From: Streptomyces rapamycinicus NRRL 5491
GTDB lineage: Bacteria > Actinomycetota > Actinomycetes > Streptomycetales > Streptomycetaceae
DNA length: 64,000 nt
Assembly (NCBI RefSeq): GCF_024298965.1
Contig: NZ_CP085193.1
Location: 5,828,001-5,892,000, forward strand
Reading direction: 5' to 3'
Both the position numbers and the translations under genes were made by a program. The number at the start of each line of letters is the position of its first letter. Position 1 is the first letter of the stretch. The notes beneath the pieces were generated by a model. It worked only from the letters and a program-made list of their open reading frames with translations. It searched no databases and had not been told where the DNA came from. Shown here piece by piece: positions 12,101 to 19,879 of this stretch.

Positions 12101-12488
12101 CATGGGGGCCCTGCGAGCCCTGCGAGCCCTGCGGATCGGCTTGATCGCGCTGATCCCGCCGATCGCGCTGCCCTCGCCGGTCTCGCTCGTCTCGCTGACC
12201 CTGCTGGTCTCGCTGACCCTGCTGGTCTCGCGGGTCCTGTCGGTTCCGCTGGTCCTGCTGGTCCTGCGTGTCGTCCTGCGTGTCGTCCTGCTGAACGCGC
12301 CGCCCACGTCGCTCCCATGCCGAGCGGGGCCCCTCACGCCGACCGCGTGGGCGCCAGTCGGTCATCGTGCGGGCCAGCGGAACCCGTGGTCGACCGAAAA
12401 GTCCGGCCATGTCGCTATTTTTAGCACCCTCGCTCAGCGGCAGGCGAGCGGCATCCTCCGCCGCCGGCCGAGCACTCCCGTCCGACAT
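9186..12488 (-). CDS. Multi-domain SpoIIE-type PP2C phosphatase with cache, PAS, GAF and HATPase domains
   Basis: An 1100-aa membrane sensor phosphatase. Order: a disordered N-terminus (residues 60-200) rich in Asp/Gln/Arg repeats then Gly/Ser/Pro; a TM helix near 210; an extracellular DcuS/CitA-like cache domain; a second TM; a PAS domain (VREGVLIVGGDGRLVLANDE); a GAF domain; the PP2C core (GVGGDWFDVIPLPG, VGDVVGHGLHAAATM, LVLYTDGLIE); and a C-terminal anti-sigma-type ATPase (ELILSELITNAIRYA). In the family such proteins dephosphorylate anti-anti-sigma factors. The start is uncertain: the low-complexity N-terminus could begin later, at the MTDWRPRG segment (residue 42). Confidence 0.85.
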   Translation of the reverse strand: MSDGSARPAAEDAARLPLSEGAKNSDMAGLFGRPRVPLARTMTDWRPRGRREGPRSAWERRGRRVQQDDTQDDTQDQQDQRNRQDPRDQQGQRDQQGQRDERDRRGQRDRRDQRDQADPQGSQGSQGPHDRWGPQGRQSAYAQLSPHGRPPVRTGWSGRGSGPGSGPGSGSGPGGGSGRPNGRGYGRRPRWSPVRGVRTVAGQVFVLQVGVVLLLVVAAVVALVLQSRYDSEREARNRSMAVAESFANAPGMVSALRGRDPSAVLQPLAERARKGSGVDFVVAMTPQGIRYTHPNPARIGKHFMGSIRPAAEGRTVQETFTGTLGLSVRSVVPVKDAQGKVVGLVAAGITIKKVSGAADHQLPLLFGAAAAAMALATAGTALVSRRLRRQTHGLDPSEMTRMYEHHDAVLHSVREGVLIVGGDGRLVLANDEARRLFDLPPDAEGRLVSELGFDPHTAALLASGRPATDEVHTAGERLLSVSHRPTDRDGGPPGSVATLRDTTELRALSGKVDLARNRLKLLYDAGVSIGTTLDVVRTAQELAEYAVARFADYVSVDLADSVLRGEEPPDGASGISASDAGSWAAVAAADGGSTVLRRTALSGIRDDGPLYPLGMLIEFGPSAPQARGFRSGAVTVEPVLGDFGGWQEQDPEHARRIVDYGIHSMITVPLRARGVVLGVASFMRAEKPEPFEEDDVSLAEELVTRAAVSIDNARRYTREHTMAVTLQRSLLPRMLPEQNALDVAYRYLPAESGVGGDWFDVIPLPGARVALVVGDVVGHGLHAAATMGRLRTAVHNFSTLDLPPDEILSHLDDLIARIDQDEGPGGLDGDGSGGSEGITGATCLYAIYDPVTRRCTMARAGHPPPALVRPDGSVEFLELPAGPPLGLGGLPFETAQLELPEGSHLVLYTDGLIEKRDRDIDTGLEMLRGALAHPGRTPEDACTAVLDALLPDRPSDDIALIVARTRVLEPGLTADWEVPSDPAQVAGVRAAVARKLAEWDLGDVAFTTELILSELITNAIRYATGPIRVRLLCDRSLICEVFDTSSTSPHLRYAGTTDEGGRGLFLVSQFADRWGTRYTADGKVIWTEQALPLSKNGKPR

Positions 12489-12869
12489 CGCGACTACACC
12501 CCGCCCGCGCCCTCTTTCACCGGTCTCGTCGCCTCACCCGTCATCCGCACACCGTGCGTTAAGCACATGGTTGCCCCCGCTTTTCCGCATCGAAGTTCCC
12601 CCGCCGGACGTACCGATACTGGCCGTGAAGTATCCCTTCTCACAACGACGTTGCGAATTCCCTACAGGATCATGCCCAACGCGGCATCCGTAAATGTCCT
12701 GGACAGCCCTTGTGCTCCAAAGGTCATCTTTACAGTCAAGCGGACTGATCGATCCCGCCTCATCCGGAAAGATCACCGAGCGGCGGCCCGCCGGAGCGCC
12801 AGGCATCACCCTCGTAACGAAGTGCCGTGCCCCATGGCCTCAGCCGCCCTGATGGGTTGAGGTGGCCCG
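12489..12869. other. Divergent intergenic region
   Basis: These 381 bp lie between the divergent phosphatase and FG-GAP lipoprotein genes. Base composition is less GC-rich than around it (12560-12760). No convincing coding region, RNA or strong hairpin was seen. It must contain the promoters of both genes. Confidence 0.6.
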
Positions 12870-14462
12870 ATGACGCCAGCACCTCCCCCCACAGCTCCAC
12901 CCGGCCGCGTCCCGGGCCCCCGCCGCCGCTCCCTCCCCCGCGTCCCCCGCGTCCCCGGCGCCTCAGCCGCCGCCTCTGCCGCCTCTGCCGCCGCTTCCGT
13001 CACCACCGCCGTCGCCGCCGGTACGGCCTGTCTGGCGCTGCTGCTCACCGCCTGCGGCCCCGACGACGGCGCACGAGGCGAGCGCGACGGCTCCACCGCC
13101 GGGTCCGTCATCACCCCCACCGCGACCGCGCCCGTCCCCCACGGCAAGGGCAGCCGGCTGCCGGACGACGTCAACGGCGACGGCTACCCCGATCTGCGCG
13201 TCCCCGTCCCGTCCGGAAAAGGGGGGCTGCCCAGCCGGATCGCCTTCGTCCACGGCTCGTCCCACGGCCTGAATCCCGCCACCCGCACCGTGCTCCGCCA
13301 CCGCGACCTCGGCCTGCCGTCCCAGGACGTCACCGTCGCGGGCGCGACCGAGGTGGCCACGGCCGACCTCGACGGCGACGGCTACGCCGACGTCACCACC
13401 ACGGCGGGCGAGGCGCTCGGCAAGCAGGAGACCGAGCGCACCCAGGCCACCGTCCGGACCGTCCCCTACATCTCCTGGGGCGGCCCCGGTGGCCCCCACG
13501 GCACCCGCTCCGCCGCCCGCGTCCAGCTGACCGGCCCGGACGACGGTGTGGACGCCCAGCGCCCCACCATCGGCGACTTCAACGGCGACGGCCACCACGA
13601 CCTGGCCCTGGTCCGCGCGGACCGGCACTCGCTGCTGGTGCTGTACGGACCGTTCAACCGCGCGGGCAAGGCCGCCCGGACCGTGCCGTACGCGAGCCCG
13701 CTGGAGGGCCACGGCGAGATCGGCGATCTCATCGCCGACACCATCGCCGACACCGCCGACGGTCACCGCCCCACCGATCTGGTGGTGCACGCGCTCAACG
13801 ACAACGACCAGTCCGGCTCCACCCTCCTCGCCGCCGGGTCCCACGGCCTCGGCCACACGGGCCGCAGGCTGCGCGAGGGCAACTCGATCGCCTTCGGCGA
13901 CTTCGACGGCGACGGCCACCGCGATGTCGCGGTCGGCGACAGCGGCACCCGTAACGACGAGCCGGGCGTGGAGACGGAGCGGCCGGACATCGGCAAGACC
14001 GTGAGCGTCTACCACAAGGGGGCGGCGCGTACGCCCGGTTCGGTTCCGCACCCCCTCAAGGTGCCCGGGATGTCGGGCACCCTGGCCGCCGCCGACACCA
14101 ATGGCGACGGCACCGACGAACTGGCCGTCTCGCTCGGGCGGGGCGGCGTCGAGCTGCTCACCCTGCGGGGCTCCCGCCCCGCCACGACCCGCGTCGCCGG
14201 GCGTCACCTGCTGACCCGCGCGGCACCCGCCGTCGTGGACGGCAAGACCATCCGTAAGGGCGAGCGCGCGGCCCGGCTCTACGGCGTCGCGGACTTCGAT
14301 CACGACGGTAAGGACGAGGTCGTCCTGGCGTGGGGCCCCGGACTGGCCTTCTCGCGGTACGGCGAACGCCCCGAGTGGTGGTGGATCACGGACGGCACGG
14401 CGGACAAGACGGCCTTCAGCAGCAAGCCGTTCGCGACGGACGCGAACCAGGACGCAAACTAG
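12870..14462 (+). CDS. FG-GAP/VCBS-repeat lipoprotein
   Basis: A 530-aa secreted protein predicted to fold as an integrin-alpha-like beta-propeller. A long Pro/Arg/Ala-rich N-terminus leads into a lipobox (LLLTAC, Cys about residue 62), so membrane anchoring after export is expected. At least six calcium-binding loops of the DxDGDG type are visible: DVNGDGYPDL, DLDGDGYADV, DFNGDGHHDL, DFDGDGHRDV, DTNGDGTDEL and DFDHDGKDEV. Ligand and role are unknown. It is monocistronic and divergent from the phosphatase. Confidence 0.85.
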   Translation: MTPAPPPTAPPGRVPGPRRRSLPRVPRVPGASAAASAASAAASVTTAVAAGTACLALLLTACGPDDGARGERDGSTAGSVITPTATAPVPHGKGSRLPDDVNGDGYPDLRVPVPSGKGGLPSRIAFVHGSSHGLNPATRTVLRHRDLGLPSQDVTVAGATEVATADLDGDGYADVTTTAGEALGKQETERTQATVRTVPYISWGGPGGPHGTRSAARVQLTGPDDGVDAQRPTIGDFNGDGHHDLALVRADRHSLLVLYGPFNRAGKAARTVPYASPLEGHGEIGDLIADTIADTADGHRPTDLVVHALNDNDQSGSTLLAAGSHGLGHTGRRLREGNSIAFGDFDGDGHRDVAVGDSGTRNDEPGVETERPDIGKTVSVYHKGAARTPGSVPHPLKVPGMSGTLAAADTNGDGTDELAVSLGRGGVELLTLRGSRPATTRVAGRHLLTRAAPAVVDGKTIRKGERAARLYGVADFDHDGKDEVVLAWGPGLAFSRYGERPEWWWITDGTADKTAFSSKPFATDANQDAN

Positions 14463-14517
14463 GGCGCGAACGCCGGGCACAAACAAGGGCACAAACAGGG
14501 GCGCGAACGCCGGGCGG
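14462..14517 (+). repeat. Direct repeat just after the FG-GAP gene
   Basis: The 17-mer GGGCGCGAACGCCGGGC occurs at about 14462 and again at about 14499, separated by two short CACAAACAAGGG-like units. It lies immediately 3' of the lipoprotein stop; function unknown. Confidence 0.6.
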
Positions 14518-14693
14518 GCACACCGCCCCCCCCCGGCCTCCCCCGGCCGCCCCCCGACCACCCCCAGCTGGCCCCACCCCCCACCGGGGGAAAACCCATA
14601 AGGGACCCCCTAAGGGATGTCACAGCTCGGCCGCAATGCCTGGTCCGCTCACACAGCTCCCGCACCCGGCCCGCTACGACCGGGTACGTTCGA

Positions 14694-15650
14694 ATGGTGG
14701 CTGGATTCAGGATCGGACGCGGACGGGACTCCCACTCCGCGCAACAAGGGCAGCGGCAGCGGCCGCCGCAGCCGCCGTACGGACAGAACGAGCCGTATGG
14801 CGGTCAGCAGCAGCCGCAGTGGCAGCAGCCCTCCTCACAGGGAGAGCCGGAGTATTTCGGCGGCCAGGACCCGCACTACGGCCCCGGGCCCGGGCAGGGC
14901 CCCGGCCCCGGAGGCTATGGCCAGGGGCAGAGACCGTACGGACAGGGCGGCGGCACGCACGCCGACAACAACTCGGGCCATACACAGCAGTTCAGCATCG
15001 GCGAGGCGCCCGACGCGTACGACCCGTACGGCCAGGGCCCCGGTTCGTACGACGACGGCTACGGCGGGCAGACGTACCGCACAGGCTCCTCCACGGCCCC
15101 GCCCGCCGGCCCCCGGCTGCACTGGCAGCAGCTGCTGAGCGGCATCGTGCTGCGCCCGTCGGCCACCTTCTGGCAGATGCGGGACTACGCGGTGTGGGGC
15201 CCGGCGCTGATCGTGACCTTCGTCTACGGTCTGCTGGCGGTCTTCAGCTTCGATGACGCCCGTAAGGACGTCCTCAACGCCCCCATGTCCAACAGCATCC
15301 CGTGGGTGCTCACCGCGGGCGTCGCCATGCTGATCAGTGGAGTGATCCTGGGCGCCGTCACCCACACCCTCGCCCGCCAGCTGGGCGGCGACGGCACCTG
15401 GGCACCGACCATCGGCCTGTCGATGCTGATCATGTCGATCACGGACGCGCCGAGGCTGGTGTTCGCGCTCTTCCTGGGCGGGGACAGCTCGCTGGTGAAG
15501 GTGCTGGGCTGGGTGACCTGGCTGGCGGCGGGCGCGCTCTTCACCTCGATGGTGAGCAAGTCGCACGACCTGCCGTGGCAGAAGGCGCTGGGCGCGTCGG
15601 CGATCCAGCTGATCGCGCTGCTGAGCCTGCTGAAGCTGGGAACGCTGTGA
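14694..15650 (+). CDS. Yip1-domain integral membrane protein
   Basis: A 318-aa protein with a disordered N-terminal half (residues 1-140) made of Gly/Gln/Pro/Tyr repeats such as PYGQG and GPGPG. A Yip1-type membrane domain follows with about five hydrophobic segments (from LHWQQLLSGIVLRPSATFW to IQLIALLSLLKLGTL). Bacterial Yip1 proteins are of unknown function. The ATG is preceded only by a weak AG-rich site (tacgttcgaATG). The gene flanks the insertion point of the integrative element downstream. Confidence 0.75.
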   Translation: MVAGFRIGRGRDSHSAQQGQRQRPPQPPYGQNEPYGGQQQPQWQQPSSQGEPEYFGGQDPHYGPGPGQGPGPGGYGQGQRPYGQGGGTHADNNSGHTQQFSIGEAPDAYDPYGQGPGSYDDGYGGQTYRTGSSTAPPAGPRLHWQQLLSGIVLRPSATFWQMRDYAVWGPALIVTFVYGLLAVFSFDDARKDVLNAPMSNSIPWVLTAGVAMLISGVILGAVTHTLARQLGGDGTWAPTIGLSMLIMSITDAPRLVFALFLGGDSSLVKVLGWVTWLAAGALFTSMVSKSHDLPWQKALGASAIQLIALLSLLKLGTL

Positions 15651-15702
15651 AGGCCGGGACCGCCGTGAAGCGGGGACCGTTGTAAAGCCGGGACCGCTGT
15701 AA
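15648..15702 (+). repeat. Three imperfect 17-bp tandem repeats
   Basis: Units of the form GTGAAGGCCGGGACCGC, GTGAAGCGGGGACCGTT and GTAAAGCCGGGACCGCT follow the Yip1 stop in tandem. Noncoding; function unknown. Confidence 0.6.
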
Positions 15703-15729
15703 GGCCCACACCACAGCCCGCATGACCAA

Positions 15730-15751
15730 GGGGCCCGCACCGGCGGGCCCC
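15730..15751. terminator. Terminator after the Yip1 gene
   Basis: A 9-bp perfect stem GGGGCCCGC / GCGGGCCCC with a 4-nt loop. It is also correctly placed to be the native terminator of the phosphoribosyltransferase gene, whose stranded 3' end begins at 15784 on the minus strand. Confidence 0.75.
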
Positions 15752-15783
15752 TCATCCACATCCACGCGTCATCGCCGCCGGTG

Positions 15784-15834
15784 TCAGGCGTCCCGCACTT
15801 GCCCCTCCCGCCGCACGACGGGCGGTTCGACGCT
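15784..15834 (-). pseudogene. Stranded 3' end of the phosphoribosyltransferase gene
   Basis: Read on the minus strand, the codons after the core TGG encode SVEPPVVRREGQVRDA and a TGA stop. This is the natural C-terminus missing from the phosphoribosyltransferase at 26421-26939, whose frame is continuous up to the same Trp codon. The two pieces were separated by integration of the 10.65-kb element. The identification is an inference from the matching junctions and the conserved SVxPP context. Confidence 0.8.
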
Positions 15835-15837
15835 CCA
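15835..15837. other. Left attachment site of the serine-integrase element (core CCA/TGG)
   Basis: Only CCA (TGG on the coding strand) is common to both junctions. Here the flanks are gacgctCCAgggcaagtg; at 26484-26486 they are gacagaCCAcgggaagtt. Short cores with partly similar half-sites are typical of serine integrases. Exact crossover bases cannot be fixed from one sequence. Confidence 0.7.
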
Positions 15838-15914
15838 GGGCAAGTGAACTGAATGATGGTAGTAATCTCTTCCTGCACCGTCGACGCAGGTCAGAGCAGG
15901 GGGAGCGTGCATTC

Positions 15915-17348
15915 GTGGCGCGGAAGGTGGGGATCTACACCCGCATCTCACGGGACGACGAGGGCGAAGCGCTCGGCGTGGCTCGCCAGCGTACCGACTG
16001 CGAGCGGCTGGCGGATCTCCGCACATGGCAGCCTGTGAAGATCTACGAGGACAACGACGTATCCGCGTTCAAACGCAACGTCGTGCGCGACGAGTTCGAA
16101 CTCATGCTCAAGGACCTCCGCGCCGGACTGATCGATGGCGTCGTGGCGTACGACCTCGACCGGCTAGCGCGCCAGCCCCGAGACCTTGAACGACTGATCG
16201 AGATCTTCGACGAGCGCCCGCGACTGGAGTTCGCAACCGTCACCAATGACGTGAACCTCGGCACGGCGGACGGACGGACCATGGCGCGCGTCATGGTGGC
16301 CTTCGCCAACAAGTCGTCACACGACACGTCGCGGCGGATCAAGCGCAAGCACCTTGAGCTGGCCCAGCAAGGAAAGGCCAACGGCGGTCCGGCGCCCTAC
16401 GGGTGGCTGAAGGACGACCGGAACAAGGTCGATCCCGAAGCGGCGAAGCACATCCGCGAGGCGCAGAAGGAAGTTCTCGCCGGGGTCCGTATCGGCACCA
16501 TCCGGACCCGATGGCAGGAACAGGGCCTAGGGAACCCCCGCCAGGGCACCAAGCGGATGGCCCACCACCACGTCGAGCACATCCTCACCAACCCTCGATT
16601 GGTGAGGTACCGCACCTACCACGGTGAGATTCTGCACGGCGACGACGGCCAGCCCGTCATGGGCGAGTGGGACCCGATCAACACCGTTGAGGAGTGGGAG
16701 GCGGTCTGCGCAGCCATCGCCGAGCGCAAGCAGACGAAGGCTGGACAATCGCTCGCCCGTAGGTACCTGCTCTCGGGCATCGCACGCTGTGGCCTGTGCA
16801 AGAGCAAGATCCGGGGACAGGTGAACCAGCAGTGGAAGCCCGGCTCCCAGGCTGCGCAGTACAAGTATCAGTGCTCGAAGGTCAACGGCGGGTGTGGCAA
16901 GGTCGGCCGCGTCGGCGACCCCGTGGACAAGCTGATAGCGCGGCTCGTGCTCAAGGAGCAGCGCGAGAAGGCAGCCGCCACAGGCGTACCGGTTGAGGCG
17001 CGATGGCCCAGGGAACGTGAGCTGGAGGGCTTGCTCCAGGACATTGTCCAGCTCATCGAGGCGGAGAAGGCAAAGGCCATCACTGTGTCCACCCTCCTCC
17101 AACTGTTGCCTGCCAAGGAACAAGAGCGGGACGCGCTGAAGTTGGAGCGGGCCCGTTTCTACAAGGAGCAGAAGCAGGCGGAGGCCAAGGGAAATGCGGG
17201 CGATCTGACTGAAGAGGAGTTCTTCGCTCTCCCGATCGAGCGCCAGCGCGAGATCGTGTTGCACAGTCTCACTGCTGTGGTCATCCACCCCGCAGGCCGG
17301 GGCAAGCGGAAGTTCGATCCCGACTTGATCGATCCAGTTTGGCGCTGA
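15915..17348 (+). CDS. int: Serine integrase (large serine recombinase)
   Basis: A 477-aa site-specific recombinase. The N-terminal resolvase domain carries the nucleophile in VGIYTRISRDDEGEALGV and the DGVVAYDLDRLARQPRDLE helix. A recombinase domain follows (AHHHVEHILTNPRLVRYRTY), then a zinc ribbon (CGLCKSKIRG and YQCSKVNGGCGKVGR) and a C-terminal coiled-coil segment. Length is close to that of R4-type phage integrases. GTG start at 15915. It lies 78 bp inside the left att site and is expected to catalyse attP x attB integration at the phosphoribosyltransferase gene; excision should need a directionality factor. Confidence 0.95.
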   Translation: MARKVGIYTRISRDDEGEALGVARQRTDCERLADLRTWQPVKIYEDNDVSAFKRNVVRDEFELMLKDLRAGLIDGVVAYDLDRLARQPRDLERLIEIFDERPRLEFATVTNDVNLGTADGRTMARVMVAFANKSSHDTSRRIKRKHLELAQQGKANGGPAPYGWLKDDRNKVDPEAAKHIREAQKEVLAGVRIGTIRTRWQEQGLGNPRQGTKRMAHHHVEHILTNPRLVRYRTYHGEILHGDDGQPVMGEWDPINTVEEWEAVCAAIAERKQTKAGQSLARRYLLSGIARCGLCKSKIRGQVNQQWKPGSQAAQYKYQCSKVNGGCGKVGRVGDPVDKLIARLVLKEQREKAAATGVPVEARWPRERELEGLLQDIVQLIEAEKAKAITVSTLLQLLPAKEQERDALKLERARFYKEQKQAEAKGNAGDLTEEEFFALPIERQREIVLHSLTAVVIHPAGRGKRKFDPDLIDPVWR

Positions 17349-17353
17349 ACAAA

Positions 17354-17379
17354 GGAGCCCCGGTTTCGGCCGGGGCTCC
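17354..17379. terminator. Bidirectional terminator after the integrase
   Basis: A 10-bp perfect stem GGAGCCCCGG / CCGGGGCTCC with loop TTTCGG, directly after the integrase stop and facing the rep operon from the other side. Confidence 0.85.
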
Positions 17380-17395
17380 CTCGTGTTCTCTGTCC

Positions 17396-17551
17396 CTATG
17401 TCCTGCCGTGGAGCAGACGGGCACGCCGTATCCACTCCTCATCACGTTCGGGCGCCCGTGCCAGATGCTTGCGCAGCCATGCCGCCTCACGTTCTGTGCT
17501 GTCGTCCCAGGCCGTCCCAGGCCGCGTCGGGTACTCAGTAGCGATGGTCAC
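17396..17551 (-). CDS. Small protein coupled to rep; candidate excision factor
   Basis: A 51-aa reading frame starting with GTG at 17551, whose GTGA overlaps the rep stop codon. It encodes VTIATEYPTRPGTAWDDS through a helix with REAAWLRKHLARAP and RDEEWIRRARLLH, and stops at 17396 before the terminator. Codon use is typical of the host. It has no recognisable domain. Its position, last in the rep operon and facing int, is where AICEs often carry xis, so a recombination directionality role is possible but unproven. Confidence 0.6.
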   Translation of the reverse strand: MTIATEYPTRPGTAWDDSTEREAAWLRKHLARAPERDEEWIRRARLLHGRT

Positions 17552-18999
17552 AGCCAGGGTTTCCCTTCTGCCTTGAGGCGTTCGGCTTGGGCGTTCTCGT
17601 GGCGTACCTGGGCGGCGAGGAGTTCTTCACCCGGGCTGTAGCCGGAGGCCAGGTATTGCCAGTGGGAGACGACGAGGGTGCTTTCCTCGTCCAGCTCGGG
17701 CCGGTCGTCTGTGGCGCGTGCTTGCTCGGTGCGCCAGGTGCGGCGGATGTCCCGCAGGGCTCCGAGGGTGGTGGAGTAGCGGCGGGATTTGCTGGAGAAG
17801 TGGCCTCGGAAGCCGAGCATGTGGGCCCACTTCCAGAGCTTGAGTTCGGCGAACTCGGGCAGGTGGCCGAGGCTCCAGGCGGTACGGATCATCTGCCGGA
17901 CGTGGCTGTGCACGGGCAGGTCCGCGATGGGCTCGGACTGGCCAGTGCCCTCGCACTCGTCGCACAGGTCGCGGAAGCCGTCGGGGCCGACCTGGTAGCC
18001 GCGTCCGGTGCAGTGGGGACAGCGCAGGGAACGGTCAACCGTGCCGGAGTCCTCAGCGCTCTTGGTGGCGTACTTTGCGACGTAGGCAGCCACCTTCTGA
18101 TCGGTCAGTTCACCGTCGCCCAAGGCCGCGATCTCATCGACGCGCAGTTGACGGCCCCAACCGAATTCGCGTTCGCCGATGGCGTCGGAGGCCACGGTGA
18201 GCACAGCGCGTTTCCTTGCCGCCTTGATGGCCTGTGTCAAGGCAGCAGCGGTGGCCCACCGGGGCGGGGGCTCGTTGCTGCCCTCGGGGCCGTCGAGGCG
18301 GATCACGGCGTGGAAGTGGACCAGGCCGCGCCGCTGGTACTCGGCGACCTTCGCGAAGGAGACCCGCAGCGCCGCGTTCAGCGCCTTCTGCGTCATCCCG
18401 AGGTGAGCGGCCAGCTCACGGCGGAGGTAGGTGGTGAAGCGGGCCCACAGGGCTCCGGCGTGGGCGTTCCAGAGCACGGCGCCGGTGTAGTCGTACGTGG
18501 CCGGGGACAGCGGGGTGCCCAAGGCGGGGGCGTCGGCGGGGTGGCGGGTGCCGCAGCGGCAGGCCAGGTTCTCGCCCGCGTCGGTGGTGCGGCGGTTGTG
18601 GACCGGCCCGAACGACGGGGCGGTCAGGGTGACGAAGAGGCGCGGGTGCGTGCGCACGGTCTCCGGCACGCTTTTACCGCCGGAGAGTCCGGCCCGGATG
18701 AGGTGGTAGGTGTCGGCGGCGTAGAGGCGGGAGCAGGACGGGCAGCGGGAGGAGCGGCGGTTACCGCAGGCGGTCAGCAGCCGCCCAGTGGGTTCGTCAG
18801 CGGTGCTGTACGCACGGACAACGGTGCCGCTTGCTGTGTCGCGGGTCTCGGTGGAACCGACGAGCTGAACCGGCCGGGTGCAACCGCGGATTCGGTTGAT
18901 CTGGTCTTGGACGCGGTCGAAGTCGGGGTGGTGGGCGAGGTGGATGAGGTCCCGCAGGGCCAGGCTCGCCACGTGGCGCAGGTCCAGAGGGGCTTTCAC
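17548..18999 (-). CDS. RepSA-like replication initiator
   Basis: A 483-aa protein of the actinobacterial rolling-circle-type initiators found in pSAM2 and related AICEs. Visible features are a cysteine cluster (RRSSRCPSCSRLYAADTYHL), a His-rich catalytic region (KVAEYQRRGLVHFHAVIRLDG), a second zinc ribbon (LRCPHCTGRGYQ and CDECEGTG), and a C-terminal region with KLWKWAHMLGFRGHFSSKSR, all usual for the family. The GTG at 18999 (segment VKAPLDLRHVASL) has AAAGGA upstream and is preferred; the frame is open to 19128. It would replicate the excised circle; the origin is often within or next to rep. Confidence 0.88.
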   Translation of the reverse strand: MKAPLDLRHVASLALRDLIHLAHHPDFDRVQDQINRIRGCTRPVQLVGSTETRDTASGTVVRAYSTADEPTGRLLTACGNRRSSRCPSCSRLYAADTYHLIRAGLSGGKSVPETVRTHPRLFVTLTAPSFGPVHNRRTTDAGENLACRCGTRHPADAPALGTPLSPATYDYTGAVLWNAHAGALWARFTTYLRRELAAHLGMTQKALNAALRVSFAKVAEYQRRGLVHFHAVIRLDGPEGSNEPPPRWATAAALTQAIKAARKRAVLTVASDAIGEREFGWGRQLRVDEIAALGDGELTDQKVAAYVAKYATKSAEDSGTVDRSLRCPHCTGRGYQVGPDGFRDLCDECEGTGQSEPIADLPVHSHVRQMIRTAWSLGHLPEFAELKLWKWAHMLGFRGHFSSKSRRYSTTLGALRDIRRTWRTEQARATDDRPELDEESTLVVSHWQYLASGYSPGEELLAAQVRHENAQAERLKAEGKPWL

Positions 19000-19132
19000 G
19001 GGTGAGGCGTCCTTTCGGAGAGGAGGGCCCCGGGCAGCACTCGGCCAGCGGTGCGGGTGCTGCTCGGGGCATGACGAATCCGGGCCCGGTCGGGGCGGGG
19101 GTTTCTGGATTGCCGGGACGGCCGGCACGGGG

Positions 19133-19825
19133 TCAGAGCTGGGCGTGCGTGGCGGTGGCCAGCGGCAGTGCGACGCCGAGGCGGGTCCGGAGCTGGGCCG
19201 GGGTGATGGGCTCGCCGTGTTCGGCCCGGTAGGTGTCGGCGATGGTGCGGGCCGCGTTCAGCAGCGGCACGGGCACCGTGACCGCCGGAGAGGTTTCCGG
19301 CTTCAGCGCGACCGGGGCCGAGACCGGCTCGGGGGCCGGGGCAGGCTCCGGCGCGGGGGCCGGGGCCTTCTCGGCCAGAGTGTCAGGCGCGGCCGGGGCC
19401 AGGGTCGGGGTCGGGGTGGTGGTGGCGACGGTCTGGAAGTGGCGTAGGAGTTGTGGGCCGACTGCTCCCCAGCCCAGGAGGAGGAGCGGGGCGACCGCGT
19501 CCACGGCGGCCCGGCCGTAGTGTCCGGCGACGATGGGTTCGGCGACGTTGAGGGCCAGGGTCAGTAGCCCGGACACGTGCATCAGCCGAGTAGCGCCCTT
19601 GATCTCCTCGGCCGGGACGCCACGCAGGGACAGATACCGCAGGGCAACCAGGAGCCCTACGACGGACAGGTCCACCATCGGCGCGATCAGCGGCGCGACG
19701 GAGCCGGGGACACCGAGACGCAGGGCCAGAGCCCAGACATTGCCGAAGGAGAAGACGAAGGCCAGGGCCGCGATGATGCCCATGACCACGGTCACCGTGC
19801 GCTGAGTGATCCGGTCCTCGGACAT
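19133..19825 (-). CDS. DUF2637-type membrane spread protein (SpdB-like)
   Basis: A 230-aa protein with about four transmembrane segments in the first 130 residues (VVMGIIAALAFVFSFGNVWA, PMVDLSVVGLLVALRYLSL and others). A Pro/Ala-rich linker follows (APEPAPAPEPVSAP), then a short C-terminal helical domain ending ATATHAQL. This matches DUF2637 proteins next to tra genes in Streptomyces mobile elements, thought to assist intramycelial spread (pock formation). Start has a strong AAGGAGG. It lies between traB and rep in the same direction. Confidence 0.8.
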   Translation of the reverse strand: MSEDRITQRTVTVVMGIIAALAFVFSFGNVWALALRLGVPGSVAPLIAPMVDLSVVGLLVALRYLSLRGVPAEEIKGATRLMHVSGLLTLALNVAEPIVAGHYGRAAVDAVAPLLLLGWGAVGPQLLRHFQTVATTTPTPTLAPAAPDTLAEKAPAPAPEPAPAPEPVSAPVALKPETSPAVTVPVPLLNAARTIADTYRAEHGEPITPAQLRTRLGVALPLATATHAQL

Positions 19826-19879
19826 AGAGGATTCACCTCCTTCCAGGTCTGATGACGAGCGGGCCGGGGACGGGACGGG

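Noticed and set aside
9144..12860. 1238-codon plus-strand frame opposite the phosphatase
   Set aside because: Shadow frame; the minus strand encodes ordered PAS, GAF, PP2C and ATPase domains.
14463..14693. Possible small genes in the repeat-rich gap after the FG-GAP gene
   Set aside because: Only low-complexity frames without ribosome-binding sites; the gap holds direct repeats and C-rich runs.
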